From Euryarchaeota archaeon UBA242 (lineage in GTDB: Archaea > Thermoplasmatota > Poseidoniia > Poseidoniales > Poseidoniaceae), in contig DAJY01000100.1 in NCBI GenBank assembly GCA_002499015.1, forward strand, positions 10,768 through 48,446: a stretch of DNA of 37,679 nt. The letters run 5' to 3'. Of the stretch, positions 15,902 to 26,200 are shown in pieces. Within the stretch, counting starts at the first letter, position 1; each line of letters begins with the position of its first letter. A program made the position numbers and the translations under genes. The notes under the pieces are model-generated. The model saw only the letters and a program-made list of their open reading frames with translations, ran no database searches and was not told the DNA's origin.

Positions 15902-17419
15902 TTAATCAATGGTGTCTGCAGATTCATCATTTTGCTCACTATCCACATTTTTGGCCCCGCCCCATTTAGGGATATCCCTAGATGATGCCGAACCACTGAA
16001 TCTAGTGCTCATTTTTCGCATGACTAAAAGTCCCGATATCAATGTTGTAAATCCGATAATTCCTATGACTATCAAGGAATTATTACCTGCAATCGTTTCT
16101 TCTTCAACAAAAACTGTAAAATTAATTTGTGATTCCGCTCCATCATCATCAGTCACTACTAGTTTTACCTCTTTATGTCCTGAAAATGAATAGTCGGTTT
16201 GAGTAAATATAGAGTTTCCACTCAATATAGCATTTCCATCTATGTACCACACATACTGCAGAGTTTGTATATCATCCAATGTATCTGAACTTGCAGAGCC
16301 GTCTAACACCCAATTATCTGAATTTGCAGGAGTTAACAAACTACCATTGTGAACTTCAAAACCATCCAATGTAAGGTGTGCTTGAGGGGCGCTGTTGGAT
16401 ACAATGAATGAATGATTAGTGGTAACGAAATGACCTCCTATATCCCTTACAAGTAAATTAATAGTCCACTTTCCTGAAAGTTTTGGAATTAAATTCAATG
16501 AATACTCATCTTGAAATTCTTCATTTGTAGGACTGCGTACCTTGCCATCTGGTGAATGAATAGTCCAAACGATATGTTCACTCGAACCACTATAGCCATC
16601 ATCGATAAAGGCTGAAATGAAGATTGTTTGCGATTCTATGACCTGCTCTAAGCCACTCAGATTTACTATTGGAGCATGGGTGTCAAGAACTATTGCTAGA
16701 GTTTTAGTGTTTGAATTCAATAATAAGGCATCAGTAATATAAAATTGCAACTGATAGATTCCATCATCAATTGCCATTTCCAATGGGTCTAACGTAATTG
16801 TGACTTTACCATTATTATCAGATTGATTGAATGTTATTGGCTGAGATTCCTCAAAGCAAACCCCATGAGGTGCTTCGCAGATAGTGGAAAAAACTGTAAC
16901 CCCGGAGTTGTTGATACCTGGTGTAACATATTCTATTTCTATTGATACTGGCTCTTCAACGACTATTGTCGTCGCATATTTAATATCTAATATCATTGGT
17001 CTATGCTCTGAGACTCCAAGATAAACAATGATCGATTTTGTCATTGGATCTAGTCCATTTGGAATTGAAACCGTAATTAAACAGGTGCAATCAATTTCTG
17101 TGATATCAATCTCAAGTGTCCAATTCCACATGTTTTCAGATACTGGAACAACATCACTAAAGTGGGAACCTGAATCTTCAAGACTCCAGCCCGATATTCC
17201 GTCACCTACATTCCATAGTTCCCATGTTGCTTCACTTGGAGCAAGTGTAGTTGTTCCAGTAAGCAGTATATTTTCGGTGAAATGAGTACCATCATCTTGC
17301 AGGATAACTAAATTGTAAGTATCTTCTTCAAGATGATGTGCAGAGACAACCATGGCAAGAGTCGAAATTCCAAACAGGAGAAATACTAAGCTGGTTGCAA
17401 TCGAACGACTCTCCTCCAT
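15902..17419 (-). CDS. Secreted, C-terminally anchored Ig/PKD-like surface protein
   Basis: 505 residues from the ATG at 17419; the frame opens at a GTG at 17458, with another ATG at 17446. A signal peptide (SLVFLLFGISTLAMVVSAHH) leads into an extracellular part of several beta-sandwich domains of about 90-110 residues. The last, with LDGSASSDTLDDIQTLQYVWYIDGN and VTDDDGAESQINFTV, has the PKD pattern. A single membrane helix at about 449-467 is followed by a 38-residue basic then acidic cytoplasmic tail. Asn-x-Ser/Thr sites are frequent, as expected for an N-glycosylated archaeal surface protein. Function is unknown; adhesion or S-layer association is inferred. It precedes pepP on the same strand with an 81-nt gap. 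Confidence 0.78.
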   Translation of the reverse strand: MEESRSIATSLVFLLFGISTLAMVVSAHHLEEDTYNLVILQDDGTHFTENILLTGTTTLAPSEATWELWNVGDGISGWSLEDSGSHFSDVVPVSENMWNWTLEIDITEIDCTCLITVSIPNGLDPMTKSIIVYLGVSEHRPMILDIKYATTIVVEEPVSIEIEYVTPGINNSGVTVFSTICEAPHGVCFEESQPITFNQSDNNGKVTITLDPLEMAIDDGIYQLQFYITDALLLNSNTKTLAIVLDTHAPIVNLSGLEQVIESQTIFISAFIDDGYSGSSEHIVWTIHSPDGKVRSPTNEEFQDEYSLNLIPKLSGKWTINLLVRDIGGHFVTTNHSFIVSNSAPQAHLTLDGFEVHNGSLLTPANSDNWVLDGSASSDTLDDIQTLQYVWYIDGNAILSGNSIFTQTDYSFSGHKEVKLVVTDDDGAESQINFTVFVEEETIAGNNSLIVIGIIGFTTLISGLLVMRKMSTRFSGSASSRDIPKWGGAKNVDSEQNDESADTID

Positions 17420-17483
17420 GCATATACGTGTAATGCCATTAGGCATCAAGTTTAGCACACAATGCTTAACTTTTCAATGATTC

Positions 17484-20400
17484 TCATTCATCGAATGGAT
17501 TGCACAACTCACCCTGACCAGGATATGAAAGAGGACTTCGTGGATTTGTATCCCACTTATATTCACAGAAGTTCACATGGCCATCACCGTCAGTGTCTAC
17601 CATTCTATCAGCAGCATCTTCAGGATCAAACTTGAAATGGTATTCCCATCCAGTTGCCATACCATCATTATCGTGGTCTTGGTAATAAACCTCAGGTCCA
17701 TCATTCCACTGGTCACCATCTGTATCATTTGAAACAGGATTGGTCATATTCTGCATTTCCTCAAGGTTAGTATAATTCTCTAAGTTATCATAGAATTTAT
17801 TTCCATCTGGAGTGTCAGGGTCAATATGACAATCTGAGTTAGTAGTATCATTGTAACCAGGACAGTATTTCTTAATCAATCCAGAACGATTCAAACCGTC
17901 GTGGTCAGGGTCTTCATCACCATCCCATATGCCATCTAGGTCACTGTCTGGCATAGAAGGGTCCATCACACCACGTGCACCGTAAACGCTGGTCGTTGAA
18001 TTATCGGTTAGACCTAGTTCAAGAGCTACTTCTGAGTAATGTACTTCCCATCCATCTGGAAGTTGATCTCCATCGGTATCATCGTCAACAGGATTTGTAT
18101 TCCACCTATCTGGTGCCTCAGCACTATTAGGTAAAGTGTCATTATCAACATCGAAAGTATCATCTTTCAATGAATCTAACGATGGGTCTAGTGCCCATCT
18201 ACCCGAACAACCACCACAATTGGAATTAGATGGCATTGAGAATCCGGTTAGATTCATTTCCGATACTTCGTACTTGGCTGTTTGAACGAATCCTCCAAGC
18301 CAATTTTGCCAAACATATCCACCAGCACCCATAGAACAATCATCATTTTGAGTAGGTGTACAACTTGGTCTCTGCCAAGATGATGTTGCAACCCATAGAG
18401 AATGGGAATTAGTATTATCTTCAGTTGATTTAACTTGCATTTCCCAACCATCGAGCATTCCATCAGAATCTGTATCATTAATCAATGGATTTGTAGGATT
18501 CTGGAATGGCCTTGGAATAAATAGTACCTCATGCCCATCGATTAGGCCATCTGCGTCAGTGTCCGAATTATTTGCGTGGGTCAAGAAGTTATCAGCACCT
18601 GCAATGACTTCCTCTCCATCTTCAAGACCGTCATTATCAGTATCAAACATACATGGGCTTGTGAAATATGATTCTCCTTCCCAAGAGAAACCAGCTAATG
18701 ACTCTGATTGATCTCCTAATCCATCACCATCAGTATCTGGGTTAGAGGCGTTAGAACCTTGGTTGCAAATTGTTGCAAACTCCTCATAGTCGCTCAATCC
18801 ATCTGCATCTGTGTCATACAAACCAGGGTCAGAAGTAACCCAAGTTCTCTTCACACCATGATTGACAACAAGTATTTCCCAACCCATTACTTCTATTCCA
18901 TCAATTAATCCATCACCATCAGTATCCGGATTCAACGGGTTTGTAGAGCGTCCATCAATAATGCCATCTCCATCCCTATCTCTAGCGTTATATTCCATAA
19001 CATTAGTGAATTGCTCTTCTGGTTCTACGATTTCAAGCCATACATAGAGTCTTGATTCAATAGTTTGTCCTAGGACAACATGGATTTCATAGACATAACC
19101 ATCAACGGGTGCTGTAAGAGGAATTGTTTGTTTATTTCCACCACCAAGAGTAATTTGAGCACGTGCAACTGTTTGGTTAGCGACTACCCATTGGTCTTTT
19201 TGTACATCAATTCCAATAACTACTGCTGTAAGTTCCAATGTGTCATAACGTACTGCTCCATCTCCGTCAGCGTCCCATCCATCATGGTCTGGGTCAAGGT
19301 CCCCGTTAGAACCATCTCTAGGGTGAAGTCCATTAGATGACTCCCAGCCATCAGGCATTCCGTCAAGGTCAGTATCAACTCTCCAAGGAGATGTGAAATT
19401 TGATGGTCCGAAAATAAGTGCAACTTCATATTCCTCAAGATTATTCATTCCATCTTCGTCCCAGTCACCATATCCATCAGAGGCATTGGAAGGGTCAAGT
19501 GTTTCATAATCATTGTTCTGAGGGTGCTCTGCTTGATGAGAATAACAATACTCAAACCCATCAGGCATTCCATCACCATCAGTGTCCCAATCGGAAGGGC
19601 CATTGTTCATTCCATCATTATCCATGTCTTGTAAGAACCATGCTCTTTCCATTGCCATGAATGGTGCTGCTCTGTTAATTGATTCTAAGAGTGGAACATT
19701 ACAATCCTCACCAGTTCCTTTGAACAAGGAAACTGATTTATTAGAAACTTCAACGATATCATCTATCATATCCATATCTGAATCTCTTGAAGTTGGATTT
19801 GTTCCAAATTGTTCTTCCTCGAAATTTGCCAGACCATCATCATCTGTATCCAGGACCCTATCACAGGAATGTGTTCCTGCAGGATTTGCTAAATCATCCC
19901 AATTAGCATTACCATTTTCTCCATTAAATCTCTCTGAGAGAGCATCGGTCATAGCTGGGTCTAAAAGTAGACAATCCCAGTTCCCAGATAACGGGTCAAA
20001 TAAATCAACAGTTCCACCAGGGGTTTGAACTGTTGTAGTGTAAAGTGATTCCCAGCGGTCGCCAAGTCCATCATTGTCCGAATCAGACATCTGTGGGTCT
20101 GTTCCTAAATCTGCTTCTTCTTGATTGGTCAAACCATCTCCATCTGGGTCACCGTTTGGACCTTGATTTGGATCTGGCCAAGATTCTGTTTCGTTCTTTT
20201 CAGATGCATCTTCGGTATCCGCTTGACCTGGTTCTGTTTCCAAGTCCTCAGATTCACCATTATCCAGTGGGTTCAGGCCGTGCTCTACTTCCCAACCATC
20301 ACTCATTCCATCTTTATCAGTGTCTTCATCGAAAGGATCTGTGCCGTATTGAGTCTCTTCTAGAGAATCCGCAAGCCCATCACCATCTGAATCCAAAGCA

Positions 20401-20567
20401 TCTGAACTAGTCGTGCCTTTTCCATACAAATCCTCTTCTACTGCACTATCGAATTGACCGATAGATTCGCTGGTTTGATAGTATCCGGAGACGCCAACAA
20501 AAAGGGAACCAAAAATTAGAGTTGAAACGATTGCTACATAGGCCATTTGGTTGTGAGTTAGAGACAT
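17484..20567 (-). CDS. Giant exported TSP3-repeat protein
   Basis: 1027 residues. The ATG at 20567 has the SD AGGTG 6 nt upstream (20578-20574), which decides against the in-frame ATG at 20585. A signal or anchor helix (AYVAIVSTLIFGSLFVGVSGYY) is followed by about two dozen TSP3-type calcium loops of the form D-x-D-x-DG-[LM]-x-DG-x-E, many ending in a W-E or Y-x-x-NP step (TDPFDEDTDKDGMSDGWE). Between repeat clusters are non-repeat inserts, including a beta domain near 455-515 and a Cys-rich GGCSG stretch near 785. There is no C-terminal membrane helix or recognised sorting signal, so anchoring, if any, is N-terminal. The likely role is a calcium-stiffened surface fibre or adhesin. Very acidic composition agrees with secretion into seawater. 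Confidence 0.8.
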   Translation of the reverse strand: MSLTHNQMAYVAIVSTLIFGSLFVGVSGYYQTSESIGQFDSAVEEDLYGKGTTSSDALDSDGDGLADSLEETQYGTDPFDEDTDKDGMSDGWEVEHGLNPLDNGESEDLETEPGQADTEDASEKNETESWPDPNQGPNGDPDGDGLTNQEEADLGTDPQMSDSDNDGLGDRWESLYTTTVQTPGGTVDLFDPLSGNWDCLLLDPAMTDALSERFNGENGNANWDDLANPAGTHSCDRVLDTDDDGLANFEEEQFGTNPTSRDSDMDMIDDIVEVSNKSVSLFKGTGEDCNVPLLESINRAAPFMAMERAWFLQDMDNDGMNNGPSDWDTDGDGMPDGFEYCYSHQAEHPQNNDYETLDPSNASDGYGDWDEDGMNNLEEYEVALIFGPSNFTSPWRVDTDLDGMPDGWESSNGLHPRDGSNGDLDPDHDGWDADGDGAVRYDTLELTAVVIGIDVQKDQWVVANQTVARAQITLGGGNKQTIPLTAPVDGYVYEIHVVLGQTIESRLYVWLEIVEPEEQFTNVMEYNARDRDGDGIIDGRSTNPLNPDTDGDGLIDGIEVMGWEILVVNHGVKRTWVTSDPGLYDTDADGLSDYEEFATICNQGSNASNPDTDGDGLGDQSESLAGFSWEGESYFTSPCMFDTDNDGLEDGEEVIAGADNFLTHANNSDTDADGLIDGHEVLFIPRPFQNPTNPLINDTDSDGMLDGWEMQVKSTEDNTNSHSLWVATSSWQRPSCTPTQNDDCSMGAGGYVWQNWLGGFVQTAKYEVSEMNLTGFSMPSNSNCGGCSGRWALDPSLDSLKDDTFDVDNDTLPNSAEAPDRWNTNPVDDDTDGDQLPDGWEVHYSEVALELGLTDNSTTSVYGARGVMDPSMPDSDLDGIWDGDEDPDHDGLNRSGLIKKYCPGYNDTTNSDCHIDPDTPDGNKFYDNLENYTNLEEMQNMTNPVSNDTDGDQWNDGPEVYYQDHDNDGMATGWEYHFKFDPEDAADRMVDTDGDGHVNFCEYKWDTNPRSPLSYPGQGELCNPFDE

Positions 20568-20573
20568 TAGAAA

Positions 20574-20578
20574 CACCT
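20574..20578 (-). promoter_or_regulatory. Shine-Dalgarno site of the giant TSP3 gene
   Basis: The minus strand reads AGGTG, 6 nt before the ATG at 20567. It settles the start of the 1027-residue protein and removes the six extra residues of the longer open frame. Confidence 0.55.
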
Positions 20579-20735
20579 TGCACATACGTACAAAATCCTC
20601 GACTCTATGTATCGGTTATAGACCTTAACTATGGATGGGCACAAAAATGCTCATAGAGAACTAGATTTTAATGAGATATATTAGACAAATTATAGCCAAA
20701 AAAGCGATTAATGCTGCTATTTTAACGAAATGAGA

Positions 20736-21875
20736 CTAAACATACTCTAACTTTGAACTTATCTTGACGAAACATTGCTTTTCAGAGAAAATAATGTCCA
20801 TTTTAGCAATTTTGCCATGAGCTCTTTGCCAAAATGCCATCAATGCTCCAACTGAAAATGGAAGAGTTGGCGAGTGATTAAATGAAAATTCAACCCCCCC
20901 ATTTTCATTGATTGATGATACTTCAGTAGGACAAATAAAACCAAACTTTCCTAAAAGATGCTGGCACTTATCAATCCACTCGGAATCTGAAAGAATGTAT
21001 ATTGGTCGCTCGCTTTGTTCAATTACATTAGCCATTGAAAATACAGTACAAAGAAATGTTGATATTTCTGCATCATTTAGTCCAACAAAAGTCACAGACT
21101 GAGATAGTTCGTCACCTATATTCAATGTTCTTGACTGTGTATTGTATAGCAATCGAGTCAATATATTGGCTGGAATAAAAACCATTCTTTCACCTTCATA
21201 ATCCCACCCGCCATTTTTCCTGACCACTTGAAAGTCGCCAACTTCAAGCAGCGGAGAATAATTAAAATGGCAATCCTTTGTCCAAGTAAATTCACTAACT
21301 TTCTTTGAAGGAGAAATATCGCGAGATTCTTCTTTTAGATTTAGAATTATTAATTCGGAATTTGGCTGAGTCCAAGAAACCTTGAACCTACTATCCCTGC
21401 AATACTCAATAGCAGCCAAAGCAACTCCTACAGTAAAAGGAGCTATCGTTCGAGTCAATATTTGCTCATCATCTATTTGCAATTCACCCCATCCATATTG
21501 TAGCCATCTAGATGCAATTACCCTTTTCCTGCGAGATTTCTTGAAAAAGCCACCTACATTGAATTGATTATTATTAATTATATGAAACTCTTCTTCATCG
21601 GTTGCTGCGTTTACCAGTTTCCTTCCCATCGGAACACCTATTATTTTTTCAAAATGAATCCACCAAGATTCAAATTCCATGGCCTTCCATAACAGAAGAT
21701 GATTGCCATCTGAATCAAATATATGCCCATTCAAATCTTTCTTGAGTATACTCTCAAGTGCTTTACTCAATTCATAATCAATGGGTTCATCTTCACCATC
21801 GACTAAGGGCATAACTACCCCCTTATCAAAATCTTCTTTGACTGTTACTATGTGATGTTCAAAATGGGTAACCAT
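20736..21875 (-). CDS. Hypothetical protein overlapping glyA
   Basis: 379 residues from the ATG at 21875 (an in-frame ATG lies at 21890). I do not recognise it. It appears soluble, with no signal peptide or membrane helix. It is mixed alpha/beta, with a basic patch FFKKSRRKRVIASRW near 110-124 that could touch nucleic acid or lipid, and several W-rich segments. The start lies 17 nt inside the 3' end of glyA in another frame, so translation is probably coupled. About 170 nt separate its stop from the next start. No function is proposed. Confidence 0.72.
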   Translation of the reverse strand: MVTHFEHHIVTVKEDFDKGVVMPLVDGEDEPIDYELSKALESILKKDLNGHIFDSDGNHLLLWKAMEFESWWIHFEKIIGVPMGRKLVNAATDEEEFHIINNNQFNVGGFFKKSRRKRVIASRWLQYGWGELQIDDEQILTRTIAPFTVGVALAAIEYCRDSRFKVSWTQPNSELIILNLKEESRDISPSKKVSEFTWTKDCHFNYSPLLEVGDFQVVRKNGGWDYEGERMVFIPANILTRLLYNTQSRTLNIGDELSQSVTFVGLNDAEISTFLCTVFSMANVIEQSERPIYILSDSEWIDKCQHLLGKFGFICPTEVSSINENGGVEFSFNHSPTLPFSVGALMAFWQRAHGKIAKMDIIFSEKQCFVKISSKLEYV

Positions 21876-23172
21876 TGAGATTATCCTCATTGAAGCAATA
21901 ACGAATCGTTTGGAACTGTGATTTTAATTGTTTCACATCCTTCTTGACGCTTTGTGTATCTTCACCTTTGATCAGTACTCTTGCGTAAAGTGCTGCGACC
22001 TCTTCCATTTGGGTTTGGTCCATGCCAACACGAGTTAATTCTTGTACACCAAGTCTCAAACCGGATGGAGATAGCGCTTTTGTATCTCCGGGTAGCATAT
22101 TCATGTTGGTAATAATTCCTGCTTCTTCTAGTAATCTCGCAGCCTTTGCGCCAGCGCCTGAATCTAGATCACCATGGCGCGTCAAAACTTGATGAGTAGC
22201 CGTATATCCTCTGGATTCAGCCAATACATCAAAACCTTCAGAAGCCAATGCAGATGCGAATGCTTTTGCATTTGCCACTGTATCTTGTGCATAGGCTTGC
22301 CCATATTCTTCAAATTCTGCCAATGCAACTACCTTTCCAGCTACATGATGAAGATGGTATGAAGAACATACGCCAGGGAATATTGAATTATTCAACTTTC
22401 TATGGAACTTTTCATCCTCACTAGATGAGAGAAGAAATCCACCCTGAGGCCCTGGGAAGGTTTTGTGAGATGAACCTGTCATCACATCAGCCCCATCTTT
22501 CAGTGGATCAGGGAATACTCCACCAGCAATTAATCCCAATACATGCGCACCATCATACATTACTTTTGCACCAACTTCATGCGCAGCATCAGCAATTTCG
22601 GTCAATGGGGTAGGGAAAAGAAATACTGATTGGCCAATTAGTGCAACTTTAGGCTCAATATCTCTAATCAAATTACATGCACCATCTATATCCGGCTCCA
22701 TTCTTTCTTCATTCCAAGGATATGTTGACAAATTAAGGTCTCTAAGACCAACAGCACCCATCCTAGCATGAGATATATGGCCGCCATCTGCTGTCGAGAC
22801 TGCTGTGATTTTATCTCCTGGTTTTGCTAAGGCTTTCAGCGCACCGATGTTGGATACTGTTCCGGATGTGGATTGGATATTGGCAAATGGTGCATTGAAC
22901 ACTTTCTTAGCCAAATCGATACCAATCGATTCTATTGTATCAAAACCATCACAGCCTTGGTAATATCTCTTCCCCGGTAGGCCTTCTGCGTATCTCCCGT
23001 GCAGATCACTAGAAACGATTTTTTGGACCATCGGAGAAACAATATTCTCTGATGCAATCATGCCAAAACCTTCTCGGTATAAATTGCCGCTAGCCTGTGC
23101 TGCATCCATTACAGCCATTGCCTTACTCAAATTAGATTGTGAAGGAGACCATGCTCCTCTTCCCTCGGACAT
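21859..23172 (-). CDS. glyA: Serine hydroxymethyltransferase
   Basis: Interconverts serine and glycine with a pterin one-carbon carrier, using PLP. 437 residues, similar to known SHMTs. Visible marks: ENIVSPMVQ near 42-50, YAEGLPGKRYYQGCDGFDTIE, the STSGTVSNI phosphate-binding region, HISHAR, YDGAHVLGLIAGG (Asp207 and His210 at the PLP ring), and GSSHKTFPGPQGG with the Schiff-base Lys237. There is no clear SD; the start lies about 25-30 nt downstream of an AT-rich box (CATTAATTC on the minus strand), so it may be leaderless or short-leadered. serA at 35.2 kb would supply serine in the same cell. The last 17 nt overlap the next gene. Confidence 0.94.
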   Translation of the reverse strand: MSEGRGAWSPSQSNLSKAMAVMDAAQASGNLYREGFGMIASENIVSPMVQKIVSSDLHGRYAEGLPGKRYYQGCDGFDTIESIGIDLAKKVFNAPFANIQSTSGTVSNIGALKALAKPGDKITAVSTADGGHISHARMGAVGLRDLNLSTYPWNEERMEPDIDGACNLIRDIEPKVALIGQSVFLFPTPLTEIADAAHEVGAKVMYDGAHVLGLIAGGVFPDPLKDGADVMTGSSHKTFPGPQGGFLLSSSEDEKFHRKLNNSIFPGVCSSYHLHHVAGKVVALAEFEEYGQAYAQDTVANAKAFASALASEGFDVLAESRGYTATHQVLTRHGDLDSGAGAKAARLLEEAGIITNMNMLPGDTKALSPSGLRLGVQELTRVGMDQTQMEEVAALYARVLIKGEDTQSVKKDVKQLKSQFQTIRYCFNEDNLNGYPF

Positions 23173-23236
23173 ATTACATGGTTCTCGTGTACGGTCTTTG
23201 AATTAATGGATGAATTATTTTAATAAAATTGAGCGA

Positions 23237-23254
23237 GATGAAAATAATTTCATC
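23237..23254 (-). terminator. Hairpin at the end of the giant membrane protein gene
   Basis: GATGAAA and TTTCATC (7-bp perfect arms) flank an ATAA loop and overlap the stop codon at 23255-23253. Just beyond, at about 23218-23230, is a second AT-only palindrome (ATTTTA/TAAAAT), T-rich on the minus strand. Together these fit transcript termination before glyA. Confidence 0.4.
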
Positions 23255-26200
23255 ATAGGAATGCTACATCATCATCTGAATTATGTTCTGTATTTTTACG
23301 CTGTGGAACTATTCCTTCGGTCGGTTTTAAGGTACCAATTCTTGAAATAGGTTCACTAGAAAAACTATGTTTGGATTTGCGTTCAGAAATAATCGTGTTA
23401 GAAGGTATTTCTAATCGATTTAGATCAACCCTAGAAACTGGTTTAGGATTGCCGGAAACTCTCCCTCGGGGACGGGCAACCTTACCTTTCTTACGCTCAA
23501 TATATTGTTGCCTTCCGAGGTATGCTGCTGGCCCAATCAATCTCTCCAAAGCGGGTATTTCAGCGCCATCTTCTTTAGGTCTTTTCAACCACCAACCTTC
23601 GCCAAGAGGTTGCAATCTTGGTGGACGTGATTTATTAATAAGATTGGCTTGTCTTTTTAATTTGGACCTGACTACTTTTTCAGTATCTTTAGGGAGCCTT
23701 ACTGTCAACCAACCGGGCATACCGACATCCAAAACTACTCCATTAACAGTCACTAGGATGCCTGATAACAACAAATGAGTTCCGATAGGTAAATTCCCAA
23801 TTGCAGGAATTACTTTGTTCCTTTTCATTCTTTTTGCATATGCGACCATCGCTCGTTGATCACGATGACGTACAACTTTTCTTTGTTGCTTCGAAAAACG
23901 TCTGAAACCGAAATGGAAGAGTAACAATGCAATAACAACCGCCATACCTTGCGCCTCACCTCTAAGTGATGAAACATAAATCCCCGCAATTAACCATGAA
24001 GGAATCAATACAAAATAGTGCATGATAATATTTAGCACACCTGATGAATATCTAGGGGTCATTCCTCTTTTTACTGCTTCGTGACTAGCGATTAGAATAT
24101 TTGCATTAATCGCTTCATCCATACCACCCTTAATCGAAAGAGCAGCCACAGAATTGACTGGTGCTTCATTGATGAATTTCTTCATTTTATTCCTATCTGA
24201 ATTTACTAAGGCTACTTCTAATTCTTCCTCGTCTTGTGGCTGTCCTAGTATGAATGACAGCGCTAAAACTCTTGGGTCATGTGGGTCACTATCCAGTAAT
24301 TCAACCATTATTGAGCGTGCAGAATGCCAATCTCCTTTATCGACCAAACACAATGCTACTGCGATTCTTGGGCGTACTGAAACCGGTTCTTCTTTGACCA
24401 AATGAAGAGCAAGTTCTAGTGCATCATCATGCTGCCTTTGGGCTCTCAACAATGCGACAATAGATAATTGTGCCACGCGGAAAAGACGATCATTGTGAAC
24501 ATTGTTAGTAGGCGGGTTTGCTTTCCATCCACGGAGCATACCCATCAGCATTTGTAGATGATCGATACAGGAATTATTTTCCCAGTCCCAAATATCATCT
24601 TCGGTAACATTGCCATGCCAAGGGTCCATCCATTCACAAATAAATGCCAATAATTCGGGCTCATCATAGCCTTCTGGTTGCTGTAATCCGTGTAATGCCT
24701 CTCTTGCAGCATCCAGTCTTCTTGAAGCGATCTGGCCCGTGGCTACGATCATTCTTGCTTCATCATCGTTACCTCCAGATTGTGCCAAGACTTTTCTTGC
24801 TTCTTCAATAGCTGTTGGCCAAAGTCCTCTAATTGCCATCTCCCACATTTTAGCACGCGCTTTTTCGTGCCGCACAATTGCAGCATCTTCGCTAATAGAA
24901 CGCCTTTGGAATGCGATAAGTGAATCTAAATCTTCGCTACGGGCAGCAATTTCAACTGTCTGTCTCATCCAACCACCGCCTTCTAACTTTACTGCTCCTT
25001 CTCTTCTTTCAGCAGGATTTAAATCAAATCTCAAGTTACTAAGTTGGGAGAATTTAATGATTGATAATAACCAAGTTAAGAGGAAAATGGCTTGACCAAC
25101 AGCAATAAACATCCATGTAGTGAGAAGCCTCATTCCTTCATCAAATCCTTCAAATTCTAGCCAATCAGTAAACGGCATTAAGGCGCCGAATTCTTTGTAA
25201 CTTACCAATACCAATAGGAATACTGTGTATCCTGAAAATCCAGCAAATGCGAAAGTTAACTGTCTCGCTTGAGCAGATTTCTCGGTTCTGATTTCTCTAG
25301 GAGTGTCAAGAGTGACACCAAATAATCCTCCGAACGATTGACCACCTAAGACCAAGTTTCTAGTCAATTCAAAAATGAATGCTAATCCAACTATCGCAAT
25401 ATTCATCGTAAGATAAACGGATAAAAATTGTGGCATGGCTTTAATAAATTGCCAATGGAATAATAACTCTGAAATTAAATCAATTCTAACATAAATGGAA
25501 TGACCTATAATCCCGCCGTAATTCAAAACTTCAGTAGCATTACTCGGTTCATTTACTAGAATATAAAATACTGTAACTATTCCATTTAGCGCTGTAATTG
25601 GCATAGTAGCCAAAAATATAACTAAAACTAAGGAAAATAATCTAGAAACGAACCCTGCTTTATCTGGATCGATTGGATTTGGCCTACCATTAGCAGTTCT
25701 CCATTTATTGATAAGAAGCATATTCCAAGAAGCACCCATGATTCGGCCATAGGCAATAATTGTTGGCGCCATAAAAGTCAGCATAGCCGCAGCAAGCCAA
25801 ACAGGAGTGATTCGACCTTCTGTTTTAATTCCAAATAGTACAGTACCGATAGTGGCTGCAATTAGAAAAACTAATGTTAAAACACGACGAAATCCTCTGC
25901 GAAAAATGCGGCTTTTGATAGCGCTTTTTTTACGTTTCCCAATTAGTTGTGCATTGAGTGTCTCCCATGGCGAAATAATTACAGGTATTGCAATGAGGAT
26001 GCCTATCAAAAATAAATTGGGACCGTAGTAAACATCTGCATTAAACAATAATTCAGTGATCAGTAACAATACACCAGACATTCCCATCATGTACAAACCG
26101 ACACCAATGGAAACAGAGCGGTCTCTAAGTAGATTTCTTGCATCCGATAAACCATTGGTAATCCTGTGGACTTCGTATAGATCGTCATCAATCTCAAAAG

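Noticed and set aside
19418..20410. Several plus-strand open frames opposite the giant TSP3 gene
   Set aside because: They mirror the DGDG-type repeat codons of the minus-strand gene and lack start signals or family features.
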